From an uncultured Ignavibacteria bacterium (GTDB taxonomy: Bacteria; Bacteroidota; Ignavibacteria; Ignavibacteriales; Melioribacteraceae), in NCBI GenBank assembly GCA_937930275.1, contig CALGLM010000106.1, forward strand, positions 1-15,708: DNA of 15,708 bases, written 5' to 3'. Positions 14,272 through 15,708 of the stretch are shown piece after piece. Made by a program: the position numbers and the translations under genes. Position 1 is the first letter of the stretch. Every line of letters begins with the position of its first letter. The notes below the pieces were generated by a model. It did no database searches, was not told where the DNA came from, and was given only the letters and a program-made list of their open reading frames with translations.

Positions 14272-14561
14272 TACCTTCTCCTTTTTTCATTTTGTTTTTG
14301 ATAAATTGTTTTTCCTTCTTTTGCTGCATCCCACCATTCTTTAGCTGTTCCGCTTCCAAAAAAATCTGTAATGCCAAATATTAGCATAGATATTAAAAAA
14401 ATAATAAATCCTACAACAGCCGTTAAACCTATCATAAATGTAAAAAACGGCATAAAAAAATCCCCCAACTCAATATTTGTTGCACTTAATAATGAACAGA
14501 TTCCTAATCCCATTCCTAAAAATATTACCCATTTAATTAAGCAACCTTTTAATACCTTCAA
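14271..14561 (-). CDS. Small two-span membrane protein
   Basis: The 96-residue protein has two hydrophobic segments (about 9-27, WVIFLGMGLGICSLLSA region, and about 35-66, FFMPFFTFMIGLTAVVGF onward). A polar, basic cytoplasmic-looking tail follows with KEWWDAAKEGKTIYQ and EKRRR. The start is TTG after GGAGGAAAA. It lies between the zinc-ribbon gene (27-base gap) and a coupled 22-codon peptide gene. I recognise no family. Within an operon of GTPases with glycine zippers it may be a membrane anchor or partner. Confidence 0.75.
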   Translation of the reverse strand: MKVLKGCLIKWVIFLGMGLGICSLLSATNIELGDFFMPFFTFMIGLTAVVGFIIFLISMLIFGITDFFGSGTAKEWWDAAKEGKTIYQKQNEKRRR

Positions 14562-14588
14562 TTTTCCTCCGCATTTTATAGTTATAAT

Positions 14589-14948
14589 TTACTTCTTGTT
14601 GATTTTTTCGTTACTAATTTCTTCGGTAATTTTATTAAAATCCAAAAGTTTAGTGTTTTCTATTTTTATGCTACAATTATCAATTATCTTGTCTTCTTCT
14701 TTTTTTCTTTCGTTGCACCAACCGCATAATCCAAAATCGACATATTTTGGCTCAGTTGGTCGTATTTTTGTTCTTATTTTATATACTACGCCGCAATACT
14801 CACAAGTTAAGCCTTGAGTATATTCTTTATTCAAATCTTGTAAACAGGAATTACATAATCCTCCTTGATAAAAAATATCTACATTAGTGCTATGATGAAA
14901 ACATCCGTTTACCGTACATTGAGTTTTATTTGAATGCCAATTTTTCAT
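14589..14948 (-). CDS. Zinc-ribbon protein
   Basis: The 119-residue protein has at least two Cys-based metal sites. The first is C11-x4-C16 with HH, then C32-x2-C35 (CNSC). The second is C49-x2-C52 (CEYC) with C75-x2-C78 (CGWC). Both are typical of structural zinc ribbons. A Lys/Glu/Asn-rich tail follows from about residue 80. The ATG has a strong AAAGGAGGAAAAG ribosome site. No catalytic motif is visible and I do not recognise the family. It is the second gene of the block after the DUF1232 gene and has its own candidate promoter at 15002-15035. Confidence 0.8.
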   Translation of the reverse strand: MKNWHSNKTQCTVNGCFHHSTNVDIFYQGGLCNSCLQDLNKEYTQGLTCEYCGVVYKIRTKIRPTEPKYVDFGLCGWCNERKKEEDKIIDNCSIKIENTKLLDFNKITEEISNEKINKK

Positions 14949-14974
14949 CTTTTCCTCCTTTATCGTTATACTTA

Positions 14975-14985
14975 ATTAGAGTTTA
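14975..14985 (-). promoter_or_regulatory. Leader motif shared with the DUF1232 gene
   Basis: ATTAGAGTTTA here, in the leader of the zinc-ribbon gene, recurs exactly at 15433-15443 in the leader of the DUF1232 gene, with similar flanks (T-rich then ATG). Each lies about 20-40 bases before the start codon, on the same strand. A shared regulatory or transcription-start element is possible; an 11-mer in such AT-rich DNA could also recur by chance. Confidence 0.35.
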
Positions 14986-15001
14986 ATTTTTTATGATTTT
15001 C

Positions 15002-15035
15002 CAAAAATATTTTTGCGTTTATTTTAATTATCAAA
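15002..15035 (-). promoter_or_regulatory. Candidate FCB-type promoter for the zinc-ribbon gene
   Basis: On the minus strand TTTG (15032-15035) and TATTTTTG (15002-15009) are separated by 22 bases, fitting the TTG-N17-23-TAnnTTTG pattern described for Flavobacterium and Bacteroides. The start codon is about 54 bases downstream. The AT-rich context lowers confidence. Confidence 0.3.
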
Positions 15036-15091
15036 AACAAATAAAATTTCAATGTGTCTTGTTTGTTATTATCAATAAAAACAATGCCTAA

Positions 15092-15412
15092 TTAATATCC
15101 AAACATACCTTTCAAAGTTTCTCTGGCTTGTCTTTTATGTTCTTCGGTAATGTGCATTTCGATTGCAGTAAAAACACCGGCAATAACTGCACCGTCATCA
15201 ACAAATCCACCGGGTAAAAAATCCGGAATAGCATCAATCGGTGATATTAAATATACAATTGCCGGAACTATTAAACCTTTTACCCATACCGGAGTATTAG
15301 GATCAACAAAACAATAATACATGCATAATACTTTATACATAATATCGTAACCGATTTTTGTAAAGTTGCGCCATATTACAGACCAAAATTCACTAATATT
15401 AAAACTGTCCAT
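15092..15412 (-). CDS. DUF1232 (YkvA-like) membrane protein
   Basis: The 106-residue protein is about the usual family length and carries the DUF1232 signature YLISPIDAIPDFLPGGFVDD (residues about 54-73) in a hydrophobic helical pair. The family's function is unknown; members are small membrane proteins often encoded near stress or envelope genes. The ATG follows AAAGGAGGATACA. It is the first gene of the block running leftward through the zinc-ribbon, membrane and GTPase genes. The 143-base gap to the zinc-ribbon gene may hold a second promoter. Confidence 0.9.
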   Translation of the reverse strand: MDSFNISEFWSVIWRNFTKIGYDIMYKVLCMYYCFVDPNTPVWVKGLIVPAIVYLISPIDAIPDFLPGGFVDDGAVIAGVFTAIEMHITEEHKRQARETLKGMFGY

Positions 15413-15432
15413 TGTATCCTCCTTTTTTATTT

Positions 15433-15443
15433 ATTAGAGTTTA
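15433..15443 (-). promoter_or_regulatory. Leader motif, second copy
   Basis: This is an exact copy of the 11-mer ATTAGAGTTTA at 14975-14985, 21 bases upstream of the DUF1232 start codon, again followed by a T-rich stretch. Confidence 0.35.
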
Positions 15444-15503
15444 GTTTTTAATATGTTTCCATATAGACAATTATATTTTTTAATATAGCCTATCCGGTCT
15501 GCT

Positions 15504-15590
15504 ATTTTGACTGTGATTTGGACTGTGCTTTTTGTGATTTTGACTGTGATTTTTGTGATTGATTTGATTTTTGTGATTTGGACACTGTTT
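15504..15590. repeat. Degenerate GTGATTTTTGTGATT tandem repeats
   Basis: Units of the type GACTGTGATTTT, TTTGTGATTT and TTGGACTGTG alternate imperfectly over about 85 bases. The 23-mer at 15543-15565 recurs exactly at 15686-15708, 143 bases further on, at the window edge. The repeats resemble AATCAC-rich intergenic repeats I have seen in draft FCB-group genomes. No ORF with a ribosome site covers them. Confidence 0.65.
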
Positions 15591-15685
15591 TTAATTCAAA
15601 ATTTACATTGTTAAAGATTGGTAATAATATAATTCTTTATAAAACATTCATAACTACAATCTATAGTCTATCATCTTATATCTGA

Positions 15686-15708
15686 ACTGTGATTTTTGTG
15701 ATTGATTT
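15686..15708. repeat. Exact second copy of a 23-base repeat at the window edge
   Basis: This copy is identical to 15543-15565 (beginning ACTGTGATTTTTGTGATT). The 120 bases between the copies are ordinary AT-rich sequence. The array probably continues beyond the window. Confidence 0.65.

Noticed and set aside
14255..14275. Third copy of the TATCA/TGATA operator
   Set aside because: Only one half-site (GTATCA at 14265-14270) is present, inside the overlap of two coding regions, without the conserved flank.
14371..14817. 148-codon plus-strand ORF
   Set aside because: It spans, antisense, two minus-strand genes that both have strong ribosome sites. It has no recognisable motif.
15504..15708. 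CRISPR array
   Set aside because: Units are short, degenerate and adjacent, with no regular unique spacers. No cas gene is present in the window, so the CARF-nuclease cannot be tied to an array here.

Overview
This is a very AT-rich bacterial window (GC roughly a quarter). Almost every start codon is preceded by a clear Shine-Dalgarno sequence (AGGAG or GGAGG), and GTG and TTG starts recur. That argues against a typical Bacteroidota, where such sites are rare, although the Asn/Lys-rich proteins, the DUF4097-like protein and the GTGATTTTTGTGATT-type repeats at the right edge occur in FCB-type genomes. I cannot place it below 'low-GC, probably Gram-negative or FCB-like bacterium'. The contents are accessory: insertion-sequence (IS) debris, a peptide-maturation locus, a CARF-nuclease, and two regulated multi-gene blocks of the kind found in conflict or stress islands.

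Layout. (1) 1-345: the probable 3' end of a tRNA, its terminator, and a minus-strand gene stub with its own terminator. (2) 308-1705: an apparently intact IS256-family element. A second, orphan right end of a related element lies at 1821-1846. (3) 1889-4420 (minus): a compact radical-SAM peptide locus. Transcription order is precursor A (22 aa), precursor B (31 aa), SPASM radical-SAM maturase, a small beta-helix-like protein, then precursor C (26 aa). All three peptides begin MKK[S/T]xK and end in or near NG[I/F]C. (4) 4866-6296 (plus): a divergently transcribed CARF plus PD-(D/E)XK nuclease of the Card1/Can2 type, with no CRISPR locus in view. (5) 6626-6716: the decayed left end of another IS256-family element, so regions 3 and 4 are bracketed by IS ends. 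(6) 6768-11177 (minus): MoxR AAA+ ATPase, DUF2201 metallopeptidase-vWA protein, WYL regulator and LRAT-like protein. The same 17-bp palindrome (half-sites TATCA/TGATA) lies upstream of both the MoxR and the LRAT-like genes, suggesting one regulon. (7) 11271-15412 (minus): three Era-like GTPases (two with glycine-zipper tails, one of these with a CFI-box C-terminus), small membrane proteins, a zinc-ribbon protein and a DUF1232 protein. (8) 15504-15708: degenerate GTGATTTTTGTGATT repeats.

How it may work together (inference). Region 3 would make and modify short Cys-containing peptides. Region 6 looks like a MoxR/vWA chaperone-protease pair under WYL control, co-regulated with a membrane-acting LRAT-like papain-fold protein. 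Region 7 looks like a membrane-associated GTPase system. Several genes are preceded by very short ORFs whose stop overlaps the next start, which suggests translational coupling.
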